From: Pseudomonas oryzihabitans
GTDB taxonomy: Bacteria > Pseudomonadota > Gammaproteobacteria > Pseudomonadales > Pseudomonadaceae
Direction of reading: 5' to 3'
DNA length: 64,000 nucleotides
Assembly (NCBI RefSeq): GCF_007665395.1
Contig: NZ_VDND01000003.1
Location: forward strand, 430,822-494,821
Shown: in pieces, positions 1 through 7,337 of the stretch
Position numbering within the stretch: position 1 is the first letter of the stretch
Layout: each line of letters begins with the position of its first letter
Program-made: the position numbers and the translations under genes
The notes under the pieces: generated by a model
What the model saw: the letters and a program-made list of their open reading frames with translations, nothing else
The model's database searches: none
What the model was told of the DNA's origin: nothing

Positions 1-15
1 GGTCGATCCCGCCCT

Positions 16-55
16 GTTGGGCTTCGATGGTAAAGCTGTCTCAACCCAACCTACG
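16..55. repeat. short interspersed repeat, copy upstream of cytX
   Basis: The arms GTTGGGCT and an imperfect AACCCAAC, followed by CTACG, flank a short centre. A closely related copy with perfect 8-base arms follows the same gene at 1359-1390. Such small palindromes are common between genes in Pseudomonas. No function can be assigned. Confidence 0.5.
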
Positions 56-87
56 TCTTTCCCAACCCCTTGTTCACGAGACCCATC

Positions 88-1350
88 ATGGCCCAGGCTC
101 CCGGCCTCTATACCCCCACCATTCCCGTTCCGGCGGACCGTCGCGTCCTTGGCGGGCGCGACCTCTTCACCCTCTGGTTCTCCCTCGGCATCGGCCTCAT
201 GGTGGCCCAGGCCGGCGCCTTGCTGGCGCCTGGGCTGGGGCTGGCCGACGGCCTGCTGGTGCTGGTGCTGGGTACCCTGGTCGGGGTGTTGCTGCTGGCG
301 GCCGCCGGCCTGGTGGGCAGCGACACCGGTCTGGCCGGGATGACCGCGCTGGGCCAGAGTCTCGGCCAGCGCGGCGCCCTGTTGCCAGCGGTGCTCAACA
401 TCACCCAGCTGATCGGCTGGGGTGCCTTCGAACTGGTGGTGATGCGCGAGGCGGCGAGCGTGCTGCTGGGCAGCTGGGGCCTGCAGGCCTGGGCCTCGCC
501 GGTGCTCTGGACCCTGGTGTTCGGCGCCCTGGCCACGGCCCTGGCGGTGGCCGGTCCGCTGACCTTCGTCCGCCGCTTCCTCAGCCGCTGGGGCATCTGG
601 CTGCTGCTCGGTGCCTGCACCTGGCTGACCCTGGATCTCTTCCTGCGCGCCGATCTGGCCGCGCTCTGGCAGCGCCCGGGCGACGGCTCCCTGACCCAGG
701 CCCTGGGCTTCGACCTGGTGGTGGCCATGCCGCTGTCCTGGCTGCCGGTGATCGCCGACTACACCCGCTTCGCCCGCACCGGGCGCAGCGCCGGGCGCGG
801 GGTGATGCTGGGCTATTTCTGCGGCAATCTCTGGCTGATGGGCCTGGGCTTCGCCTACACCCTGGCCTTCGCCAGCGGCGGTGAGGCCGACGCCCTGCTG
901 CGTGCCCTGGCCGTGGCCGGCCTGGGTCTGCCGCTGCTGCTGATCCTGCTGGACGAATCGGAAAACGCCTTCGCCGCCTATCACTCGGCGGCGGTGGCGA
1001 CGGGTTTCCTCGCCCAGGTGAAGATCTGGCAGCTGACCCTGGCCATCGGCATTCTTTGCACCCTGCTGGCGCTGCTGGTGCCCCTGGCCCAGTACGAGCA
1101 CTTCCTGTTGCTGATCGGCTCGGTATTCGCCCCGCTGTTCGGCGTGGTGCTGGTGGATCACTTCCTGCTGCGCCGCCGCCGGGCGCCCGAGCGGGTGAGG
1201 GCGCTGCGCCTGGAGTCCCTGGTCGCCTGGGCCCTGGGCGTCGCCGTCTACCACCTGTTGCCGCTGGCGCTCCCTGCCTGGGGCGCAACCCTGCCGGCCA
1301 TCCTGGTGGCCGGTACGGCGCAGGCGGTATTGGGATTGAAGCGGGTATAA
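88..1350 (+). CDS. cytX: CytX-type NCS1 permease (putative hydroxymethylpyrimidine/cytosine transporter)
   Basis: A 420-residue, very hydrophobic inner-membrane protein of the NCS1 nucleobase:cation symporter family. The sequence closely resembles CytX, the putative importer of the thiamine precursor hydroxymethylpyrimidine. The N-terminal stretch with RRVLGGRDLFTLWFSLGIGL leads into about a dozen predicted membrane segments. ATG at 88 is chosen; an in-frame TTG at 70 would add six residues but has no better ribosome site. Only 87 bases lie upstream in the window and no TPP riboswitch is visible in them. In P. aeruginosa thiC lies near the next genes, which fits a thiamine-related role, but substrate specificity is inferred. 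Confidence 0.82.
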   Translation: MAQAPGLYTPTIPVPADRRVLGGRDLFTLWFSLGIGLMVAQAGALLAPGLGLADGLLVLVLGTLVGVLLLAAAGLVGSDTGLAGMTALGQSLGQRGALLPAVLNITQLIGWGAFELVVMREAASVLLGSWGLQAWASPVLWTLVFGALATALAVAGPLTFVRRFLSRWGIWLLLGACTWLTLDLFLRADLAALWQRPGDGSLTQALGFDLVVAMPLSWLPVIADYTRFARTGRSAGRGVMLGYFCGNLWLMGLGFAYTLAFASGGEADALLRALAVAGLGLPLLLILLDESENAFAAYHSAAVATGFLAQVKIWQLTLAIGILCTLLALLVPLAQYEHFLLLIGSVFAPLFGVVLVDHFLLRRRRAPERVRALRLESLVAWALGVAVYHLLPLALPAWGATLPAILVAGTAQAVLGLKRV

Positions 1351-1358
1351 GCCGAGCT

Positions 1359-1390
1359 GTTGGGCTTCGCTGCGCTCAGCCCAACCTACG
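1359..1390. repeat. palindromic intergenic repeat, copy downstream of cytX
   Basis: Perfect 8-base arms GTTGGGCT and AGCCCAAC enclose an 11-base loop, followed by CTACG. It begins 9 bases after the cytX stop and could also work as an mRNA 3' hairpin, although there is no U-tract. It is related to the copy at 16-55. Confidence 0.55.
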
Positions 1391-1420
1391 CGAGCTCTGA
1401 TCCTGCGCAGGAAGGTGATC

Positions 1421-1592
1421 CCTGACGCCGAACGGCCCCCGCTCCCGCGTGCGGGGGAGGGCTGGGGTGGGGGCAGGTAGGTCGGCACGCGTGGATGAGG
1501 CTGCGCCGTCATCCACCCTACGACCCCGCGGTAAGGCTACCCCTGACGCCGAATGGCCCCCTCTCCCGCGTGCGGGGGAGGGTGGGGGGTTA
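1421..1592. repeat. tandem pair of about 50-bp direct repeats with small palindromes
   Basis: Two near-identical units, at about 1421-1473 and 1542-1592, each begin CCTGACGCCGAA and contain CTCCCGCGTGCGGGGGAG. Between them lies a palindrome with arms GTGGATGA and TCATCCAC, and after the second unit another with GTGGAAAA and TTTTCCAC. The whole 288-base gap between cytX and the lipoprotein gene is made of these short repeats; no gene is seen in it. Confidence 0.6.
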
Positions 1593-1638
1593 GGCGGGTA
1601 GGGTGGAAAACCGCCTAGCGTTTTCCACGCGCCAGGTC

Positions 1639-2388
1639 CTACGGCTGGCGACTCTTCCCACGACCGGGGAAGTATTCCGGCTTGAGGATGCCATTGAGCT
1701 TGGGATAGGGGATCTTCAGCTCCGGGTGGCCCATGGCGTAGGGGGCGATGCTGCCGATGTCGTACTTGAGCGTCAGGGCGCCGAAGTCCAGGGCCACGTT
1801 GTTGGTCTTGAGGAAGGGCCACTGCTGGTGGAATTCGGCGTCGCCGACGCCGTTGCTGACCATCCAGGCTTCCCGCGAGAGCTGCGCCAGGCGCCAGAAT
1901 TCGCCTTCCTGGCCAGGAAGCAGCATGTCGCCGAGGGTGATCTCGCGATCGAGGTGGCGATCCCAGGTGACGAAGTCGCGGCCGGCCAGGCCGTGGGCGC
2001 CGCCGTTGGCCAGGTAGCTGGAGAATTCGATGATCACCAGACCATCATGCTGCTCACGCACCTTGGCCTGCAGGTAGCTGCTCCAGCGCGGCTGGGCCTG
2101 GCCAAGGAAGTCGCGCTCGTAGCCGGCCAGGGAAGCGGGGATGGGGGCGCCCGGCTCGGCCCGGGCCAGGCCCAGGAGGTGGCGCTGCACCAGGGCGTCC
2201 AGCGCCGGCTCACCGAATTCCACGTAGTCGATGTTGATCAGCGGGCAGTCTTCGCCCTGGCAACCGGCGGGCCGGTGTTCCCAGGCCTGGTGGCGGGGCG
2301 TGAGGGGTTTGTCGAGGTTGGGGCCGAAGACGCTTTGGCAACCACCGAGCAGCAGGCCGGCGAGCAGGAGGAGCGGGCGGATACGCAT
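1639..2388 (-). CDS. DUF3298/RsiV-like lipoprotein
   Basis: A 249-residue protein with a lipoprotein signal (LLLAGLLLGGC, Cys17), so probably membrane-anchored in the periplasm. The region from about residue 60 to 235 looks like the DUF3298/RsiV-type domain (motifs YLANGGAHG, DREITLGDML, and a C-terminal IGSIAPYAMGHPELKIPY segment). It stands divergent from nudF, as the corresponding lipoprotein PA4972 does in P. aeruginosa. The biochemical function is unknown; some relatives bind lysozyme or muramyl ligands, which is not shown here. Confidence 0.75.
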   Translation of the reverse strand: MRIRPLLLLAGLLLGGCQSVFGPNLDKPLTPRHQAWEHRPAGCQGEDCPLINIDYVEFGEPALDALVQRHLLGLARAEPGAPIPASLAGYERDFLGQAQPRWSSYLQAKVREQHDGLVIIEFSSYLANGGAHGLAGRDFVTWDRHLDREITLGDMLLPGQEGEFWRLAQLSREAWMVSNGVGDAEFHQQWPFLKTNNVALDFGALTLKYDIGSIAPYAMGHPELKIPYPKLNGILKPEYFPGRGKSRQP

Positions 2389-2585
2389 GGGATTCCTTGT
2401 CGTTGAAACCTTCGTTGGAACGGAGTGCGACGGCTTTCGAACCCGTCTGGCCGCATAAGTTTGCCAGGGCCGCGCGGAGGTTTCCCGGCTTGTCGTCCGT
2501 TTCGCGACTTGCCCCCCGGGGGCTGCACGCGCGCAAGCGGCGCGCTAGGATGATCTGATTACCTTTCACCAGCGCTGGAGCGCCC

Positions 2586-3206
2586 ATGAACGAAGCCAAC
2601 GAATCCCAGGCGCCTGCCGTCGAGATCCTCAGTCGCGAGATCTGCTTCCAGGGCTTCTACCGGATGGCCCGTTTCCGGCTGCGCCATCGGCAGTTCTCCG
2701 GTGGCCTCGGCCCGGAACTGGAGCGCGAGGTCTTCGTGCGCCCCGATGCCGTCTGCGTGCTGCCCTACGATGCCGTGCGCGACGAGGTGGTGCTGATCGA
2801 GCAGTTTCGCGTCGGCGTCATGGAAAAGACCGCTCATCCCTGGCTGCTTGAGCCGGTCGCGGGCTTGGTGGACAAGCAGGACGAGGCCGTCGAGGCGGTC
2901 GCTCATCGGGAAGCCGAGGAAGAGGCTGGCCTGACCTTGCAATCGCTCTGGCCCATCTCCACCTACTTCCCCTCGCCTGGCGGCAGCGACGAACAGGTCT
3001 ATCTCTACCTGGGGCGTTGCAGCACCGCGGACGCCGGCGGCGTCCACGGCCTGGAAGAAGAGGGCGAGGACATTCGCGTCCACGTCTGGTCGTTGAACGA
3101 GGCACTGGCCGGGGTTCGCGACGGTCGAATCAATAACGCAGCGGCCATCATCGCCCTGCAATGGTTGGCGCTCAATCGCGCCGAGGTACGGGGGTTATGG
3201 GGCTGA
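2586..3206 (+). CDS. nudF: ADP-ribose pyrophosphatase (Nudix hydrolase)
   Basis: A 206-residue cytoplasmic Nudix enzyme expected to split ADP-ribose into AMP and ribose 5-phosphate. The Nudix box is at about residues 94-117 with the catalytic REAEEEAGL core. The spacing between the leading Gly and the RE pair is 14 residues, one more than the canonical 13. The downstream FPSPGGSDEQVYLYLG segment is typical of the ADP-ribose pyrophosphatase subgroup. Its stop overlaps the next gene by 10 nt, so the two are probably co-translated. The order nudF-DUF1249-cpdA-yqiA-parE is conserved in Pseudomonas. Confidence 0.9.
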   Translation: MNEANESQAPAVEILSREICFQGFYRMARFRLRHRQFSGGLGPELEREVFVRPDAVCVLPYDAVRDEVVLIEQFRVGVMEKTAHPWLLEPVAGLVDKQDEAVEAVAHREAEEEAGLTLQSLWPISTYFPSPGGSDEQVYLYLGRCSTADAGGVHGLEEEGEDIRVHVWSLNEALAGVRDGRINNAAAIIALQWLALNRAEVRGLWG

Positions 3207-3652
3207 AACTGCGAGATCGCTATCGAGTTGACCTGCCGGGCCTGCAGGCCACGTGCGAGGCCAACTACGTGCGGCTGATGCGGCTTCTGCCCAAGATGCG
3301 GGAAGCCGTGGTGTCGCGCCGCGTCATGTTGTCGCAGGGTGAGCGCCCGCTGGGGGTGCTCGCCCTGGAAGTCACCGAAGCCTGTCCCTACACGACGGCG
3401 CTCCGGGTGCGCCAGGAGCTGGGGCTGCCCTGGCTGCCGGTGCCCGAGCTGGAAGTGCGGGTGTATCACGATGCGCGGATGGCGGAGGTGGTGTCGGCGG
3501 GAGCCTCGCGGCACCTGCTCGGTCGCTATCCCTATCCCAACCGGGCGATGCACCAGCCCGACGAGAAGAGCCAGCTCAATCTGTTCCTCGGCGAGTGGCT
3601 GAGTCACTGCCTGGCCTGTGGCCACGAGGCCGAGCCCATCCTGCAGCGATGA
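3197..3652 (+). CDS. DUF1249 family protein
   Basis: A 151-residue soluble protein starting at ATG 3197, inside the end of nudF. It has no signal peptide or membrane segment. The pattern YRVDLPGLQATCEANYVRLM, the central LEVRVYHDARMAEV and a final RYPYPNRAMHQPDEKSQLN match the DUF1249 family, which always sits beside nudF and cpdA in pseudomonads. Its molecular role is not known; coupling to nudF suggests a nucleotide-related task, but that is a guess. Confidence 0.85.
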   Translation: MGLKLRDRYRVDLPGLQATCEANYVRLMRLLPKMREAVVSRRVMLSQGERPLGVLALEVTEACPYTTALRVRQELGLPWLPVPELEVRVYHDARMAEVVSAGASRHLLGRYPYPNRAMHQPDEKSQLNLFLGEWLSHCLACGHEAEPILQR

Positions 3653-3726
3653 GCACCAGAGCGCAACGCTGACAGCCGCGTCTTCCCTGATGTCGGCCAA
3701 GCTGCGAAAATGTGAACCATGCACGC

Positions 3727-3742
3727 AAGTTCCCGGGAACTT
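3727..3742. promoter_or_regulatory. 16-bp perfect palindrome upstream of cpdA
   Basis: AAGTTCCCGGGAACTT is a perfect inverted repeat, 49 bases before the cpdA start. Its right half (GGAACTT) resembles the -35 element of AlgU/sigma22 promoters, but no good -10 (TCTGA-like) is seen at the usual spacing. It may be an operator or part of an extracytoplasmic-sigma promoter. Confidence 0.4.
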
Positions 3743-3791
3743 TTCTGCACCCTGCCTGCGCTCGTTGTCCCCTTATGCCTAGGAGGCTTTG

Positions 3792-4598
3792 GTGAGTTTG
3801 CCGGATAGTGTCGACGCTCCCCTGGTTGTTCAACTGACCGATAGCCATCTGTTCGCGCGCGCCAGTGGCCGGTTGCTGGGCATCGACACGGCGGCCAGCC
3901 TGCAACAGGTGGTCGCTCAGGTGCAGCGCGAGCAGCCCCGCATCGATCTGCTGCTGGCCAGCGGCGACCTTTCCCAGGACGGGTCGGTGGCGTCCTACCA
4001 GAGATTCTGCGAACTGACCGAGCCCCTCGCCGCGCCCATGCGCTGGCTGGCCGGCAATCACGATGAGAACGCGCCCATGGCCAAGGCCTGTGGTGATCGG
4101 GATTTCCTCAAAACGGTCACCGACGTGGGCGCCTGGCGGCTGATCCTGCTCGACAGCACCGTGCGTGGCTGCGTCTTCGGCGAGCTGGAGCAGGCGCAAC
4201 TGGCGGCTCTGGACGAGGCCTTGACCGCCGCGCCCGAGCGCCCGGCACTGATCTGCCTGCACCACCATCCGGTACCGGTCGGCTGTGGCTGGATGGAGCC
4301 CCTGGGGCTGCACCGGGCGGACGAGCTGTTCGCCGTGCTGGATCGCCATCCCCAGGTCAGGGTGGTGCTCTGGGGGCATATCCACCAGGAATTCGATCAG
4401 CTGCGCAACGGCGTGCGGCTGCTGGCCTCGCCCTCCACCGGGCTGCAATTCGAGCCGGGCAGCCAGGACTTCAAGGCCGGCGACCAGGCGCCCGGGTATC
4501 GCTGGTTGCGGCTGTTGCCCGATGGCGGCCTGGAGACCGGTGTCTCGCGCCTGGAGCAGCATGGCTTCACCGTGGACCACAGCGCCGCGGGCTACTGA
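3792..4598 (+). CDS. cpdA: 3',5'-cyclic-AMP phosphodiesterase CpdA
   Basis: A 268-residue class III cAMP phosphodiesterase of the calcineurin-like metallophosphoesterase fold; it hydrolyses cAMP to AMP and so limits Vfr/CRP signalling. The metal-binding motifs are all present in order: DSH near residue 18, GDLSQDG, GNHDE, HHHPVP and GHIHQE. GTG at 3792 is preferred because AGGAGG at 3781-3786 stands 5 nt before it; a TTG three bases earlier is less well placed. It follows nudF and DUF1249 after a 139-nt gap that carries a perfect 16-bp palindrome. Confidence 0.93.
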   Translation: MSLPDSVDAPLVVQLTDSHLFARASGRLLGIDTAASLQQVVAQVQREQPRIDLLLASGDLSQDGSVASYQRFCELTEPLAAPMRWLAGNHDENAPMAKACGDRDFLKTVTDVGAWRLILLDSTVRGCVFGELEQAQLAALDEALTAAPERPALICLHHHPVPVGCGWMEPLGLHRADELFAVLDRHPQVRVVLWGHIHQEFDQLRNGVRLLASPSTGLQFEPGSQDFKAGDQAPGYRWLRLLPDGGLETGVSRLEQHGFTVDHSAAGY

Positions 4599-4676
4599 CG
4601 CCGGTCGGCGGTCATGGTGGCAAGGATCGAAACGGGTTACCCTGTACCTGTTTTTTTATCCAGTAGGAGCGGCCCG

Positions 4677-5285
4677 ATGCCGTCGATCCTTTATATCCAT
4701 GGTTTCAACAGCTCACCCGCCTCGTTGAAGGCGCGGCAGCTGACCGCCTGCATGACGCAGCTGGGCCTGGCGGACCAGCTGCGGGCGCCTGCGCTGCCCA
4801 ACGATGCCGGCGCTGCCTTCGCCTTGCTGGAGCGCGAACTGGCCGAGCTGGACGCCCCCTTGCTGGTCGGCAGCTCCCTGGGCGGCTACTATGCGACCGT
4901 CCTGGCGGAGCGCCACGGGCTCAAGGCCGTGCTGATCAACCCGGCGGTACGGCCCTGGCGCTTCATGGAGCATTACCTGGGGCCCCAGCGCAATCACCAC
5001 ACCGGCGAGACCTGGACCCTCACCGAGGCCCATGTCGCCGCCCTGAGCGCGCTGGAGGTCGCGGCACCGGCGGATCCCGAGCGCTTCCACGTCTGGCTGC
5101 AGACCGGCGACGAGACCCTCGACTACCGCGACGCCGAACGCTACTACGGTGCCTGCACCCTGCGCATCGAGCAGGGCGGCGACCACGGCTTCCAGGGCTT
5201 CCACCGCCAGCTGCCGCTGCTGCTGGAACTGGCCGGCTTCGACCCGGCGCTCTGGCGCGAGCTGGATTTCAACACCTTCGAATAG
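4677..5285 (+). CDS. yqiA: YqiA/YcfP family alpha/beta-fold esterase
   Basis: A 202-residue small alpha/beta hydrolase of the YqiA (UPF0227) type. It starts MPSILYIHGFNSSP, has the nucleophile elbow GSSLGGYY and a C-terminal GGDHGFQGF carrying the likely catalytic His. The E. coli homologue hydrolyses short acyl esters in vitro; the physiological substrate is unknown. ATG 4677 has a TAGGAG site upstream. It lies 7 nt before parE, the same arrangement as in E. coli and P. aeruginosa, so the two are probably one transcript. Confidence 0.9.
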   Translation: MPSILYIHGFNSSPASLKARQLTACMTQLGLADQLRAPALPNDAGAAFALLERELAELDAPLLVGSSLGGYYATVLAERHGLKAVLINPAVRPWRFMEHYLGPQRNHHTGETWTLTEAHVAALSALEVAAPADPERFHVWLQTGDETLDYRDAERYYGACTLRIEQGGDHGFQGFHRQLPLLLELAGFDPALWRELDFNTFE

Positions 5286-5292
5286 AGACCCC

Positions 5293-7191
5293 ATGGCCAC
5301 GCAGAACGCCTACAACGCCGATGCCATCGAAGTCCTTTCCGGACTCGATCCGGTGCGCAAGCGCCCTGGCATGTACACCGACACCTCCCGGCCCAACCAC
5401 CTGGCCCAGGAAGTCATCGACAACAGCGTGGACGAGGCCCTGGCCGGCCATGCCCGCGCGGTGCAGGTAATCCTGCATGCCGACAACTCCCTCGAGGTGA
5501 TCGACGATGGCCGCGGCATGCCGGTGGACATCCATCCGGAAGAGGGCGTTTCCGGCGTCGAGCTGATCCTCACCAAGCTGCACGCCGGCGGCAAGTTCTC
5601 CAACAAGAACTACCAGTTCTCCGGTGGCCTGCACGGCGTGGGTATCTCGGTGGTGAACGCCCTGTCGACCCGCGTCGAGGTGCGTGTCAAGCGCGAGGGC
5701 AATGAATACGGCATGGCCTTCGCCGACGGCTTCAAGGCCAGCGAACTGGCGGTGGTCGGCAGCGTCGGCAAGCGCAATACCGGTACCAGCGTGCACTTCT
5801 GGCCGGACCCCAAGTACTTCGATTCGCCCAAGTTTTCCGTCAGCCGCCTGAAGCACGTGCTCAAGGCCAAGGCCGTGCTCTGCCCGGGTCTCGCCGTGAG
5901 CTTCCACGACGAAGCCAGCGGTGAGCGCGTCGAGTGGCATTACGAGGACGGCCTGAGATCCTACCTGGTGGACACCGTGGGCGACGCCCTGCGGCTGCCG
6001 GAAGCGCCCTTCCACGGCAGCCTGGCATCGGCCCGCGAGGCCGTGGACTGGGCGTTGTTCTGGCTGCCCGAGGGCGGCGAGTCGGTGCAGGAGAGCTACG
6101 TCAACCTGATTCCCACCGCCCAGGGCGGCACCCATGTCAACGGCCTGCGCCAGGGCCTGCTGGATGCCATCCGCGAATTCTGCGAATTCCGCAACCTCTT
6201 GCCGCGCGGCCTCAAGCTGGCCCCGGAAGATGTCTGGGAGCGCATCGCCTTCGTCCTATCGATGAAGATGCAGGAGCCGCAATTCTCTGGCCAGACCAAG
6301 GAGCGGCTGTCTTCCCGCGAGGCCGCGGCCTTCGTCGCCGGGGTGGTCAAGGACGCCTTCAGCCTCTGGCTCAACACCCATCCGGAGCTGGGCCAGCAGA
6401 TCGCCGAACTGGCCATCAACAACGCCGGCCGCCGCCTCAAGGCGGGCAAGAAGGTCGAGCGCAAGAAGATCACCCAGGGCCCGGCGCTGCCCGGCAAGCT
6501 GGCCGACTGCGCTGGCCAGGATCCGCTGCGATCCGAGCTGTTCCTGGTGGAGGGTGACTCCGCCGGCGGCAGCGCCAAGCAGGCGCGCAGCAAGGAATTC
6601 CAGGCCATCATGCCGCTGCGCGGCAAGATCCTGAACACCTGGGAAGTAGACGGCAGCGAGGTACTGGGCAGCCAGGAGGTGCACGACATCGCCGTGGCCA
6701 TCGGCATCGATCCGGGCAGCGCCGACCTGAGCGGCCTGAGATACGGCAAGATCTGCATCCTCGCCGATGCCGACTCCGACGGCCTGCACATCGCCACCCT
6801 GCTGTGCGCCCTGTTCGTGCAGCACTTCCGCCCGCTGGTGGATGCCGGTCATGTCTATGTGGCCATGCCGCCGCTGTACCGCATCGACCTCGGCAAGGAA
6901 GTCCACTACGCCCTCGACGAAGCCGAGCGCGATGGCATCCTTGATCGCTTGGCGGCGGAGAAGAAGCGCGGCAAGCCCCAGGTCACCCGCTTCAAGGGCC
7001 TCGGCGAGATGAATCCGCTGCAACTGCGCGAGACCACTATGGACCCCAACACCCGGCGCCTGGTGCAACTGACCCTGGAAGACGTGCCCGGCACCCTCGA
7101 GATGATGGACATGCTGCTGGCCAAGAAGAGATCCGGCGATCGCAAGAGCTGGCTGGAATCCAAGGGCGACCGCGCCGAAGTGCTGCTCTAA
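5293..7191 (+). CDS. parE: DNA topoisomerase IV subunit B
   Basis: The 632-residue ATPase subunit of topoisomerase IV, which with ParC decatenates daughter chromosomes. The GHKL ATPase motifs IDNSVDE (about 42-48) and DDGRGMP (71-77) are present, then the transducer domain, then the TOPRIM domain with EGDSAGG at about 420 and DADSDG at about 492. The length matches the Pseudomonas family. ATG 5293 begins the conserved MATQNAYNADAIEVL. It is preceded by yqiA and followed, after a REP-type palindrome, by parC, so the two subunits are encoded together. Confidence 0.97.
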   Translation: MATQNAYNADAIEVLSGLDPVRKRPGMYTDTSRPNHLAQEVIDNSVDEALAGHARAVQVILHADNSLEVIDDGRGMPVDIHPEEGVSGVELILTKLHAGGKFSNKNYQFSGGLHGVGISVVNALSTRVEVRVKREGNEYGMAFADGFKASELAVVGSVGKRNTGTSVHFWPDPKYFDSPKFSVSRLKHVLKAKAVLCPGLAVSFHDEASGERVEWHYEDGLRSYLVDTVGDALRLPEAPFHGSLASAREAVDWALFWLPEGGESVQESYVNLIPTAQGGTHVNGLRQGLLDAIREFCEFRNLLPRGLKLAPEDVWERIAFVLSMKMQEPQFSGQTKERLSSREAAAFVAGVVKDAFSLWLNTHPELGQQIAELAINNAGRRLKAGKKVERKKITQGPALPGKLADCAGQDPLRSELFLVEGDSAGGSAKQARSKEFQAIMPLRGKILNTWEVDGSEVLGSQEVHDIAVAIGIDPGSADLSGLRYGKICILADADSDGLHIATLLCALFVQHFRPLVDAGHVYVAMPPLYRIDLGKEVHYALDEAERDGILDRLAAEKKRGKPQVTRFKGLGEMNPLQLRETTMDPNTRRLVQLTLEDVPGTLEMMDMLLAKKRSGDRKSWLESKGDRAEVLL

Positions 7192-7214
7192 ATCTAAATA
7201 TGTTGGCTGCGCTT

Positions 7215-7294
7215 ATCGCGGCCATGGGCCGCTCCTACAGGTGTATCGAGCGCCTGTAGGAGCGGCCGCTTCGGCGGACCGCCATGGCCGCGAT
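7215..7294. repeat. inverted pair of REP sequences (REPIN-like)
   Basis: Two Pseudomonas REP-type units face each other: outer arms ATCGCGGCCATGG and CCATGGCCGCGAT, inner arms CCGCTCCTACAGG and CCTGTAGGAGCGG. The element fills about half of the parE-parC spacer. Such pairs are spread by RAYT transposases elsewhere in the genome and may act as mRNA-end hairpins or topoisomerase/IHF targets. Confidence 0.8.
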
Positions 7295-7337
7295 GGACAC
7301 CACACTCCGATTACTGACGTAACACCAAAGGATTCCC

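Noticed and set aside
1..87. TPP riboswitch expected before a cytX-type gene
   Set aside because: The 87 bases show neither the thi-box core (CTGAGA) nor its helices; only a short palindromic repeat is present. A riboswitch could lie further upstream, outside the window.
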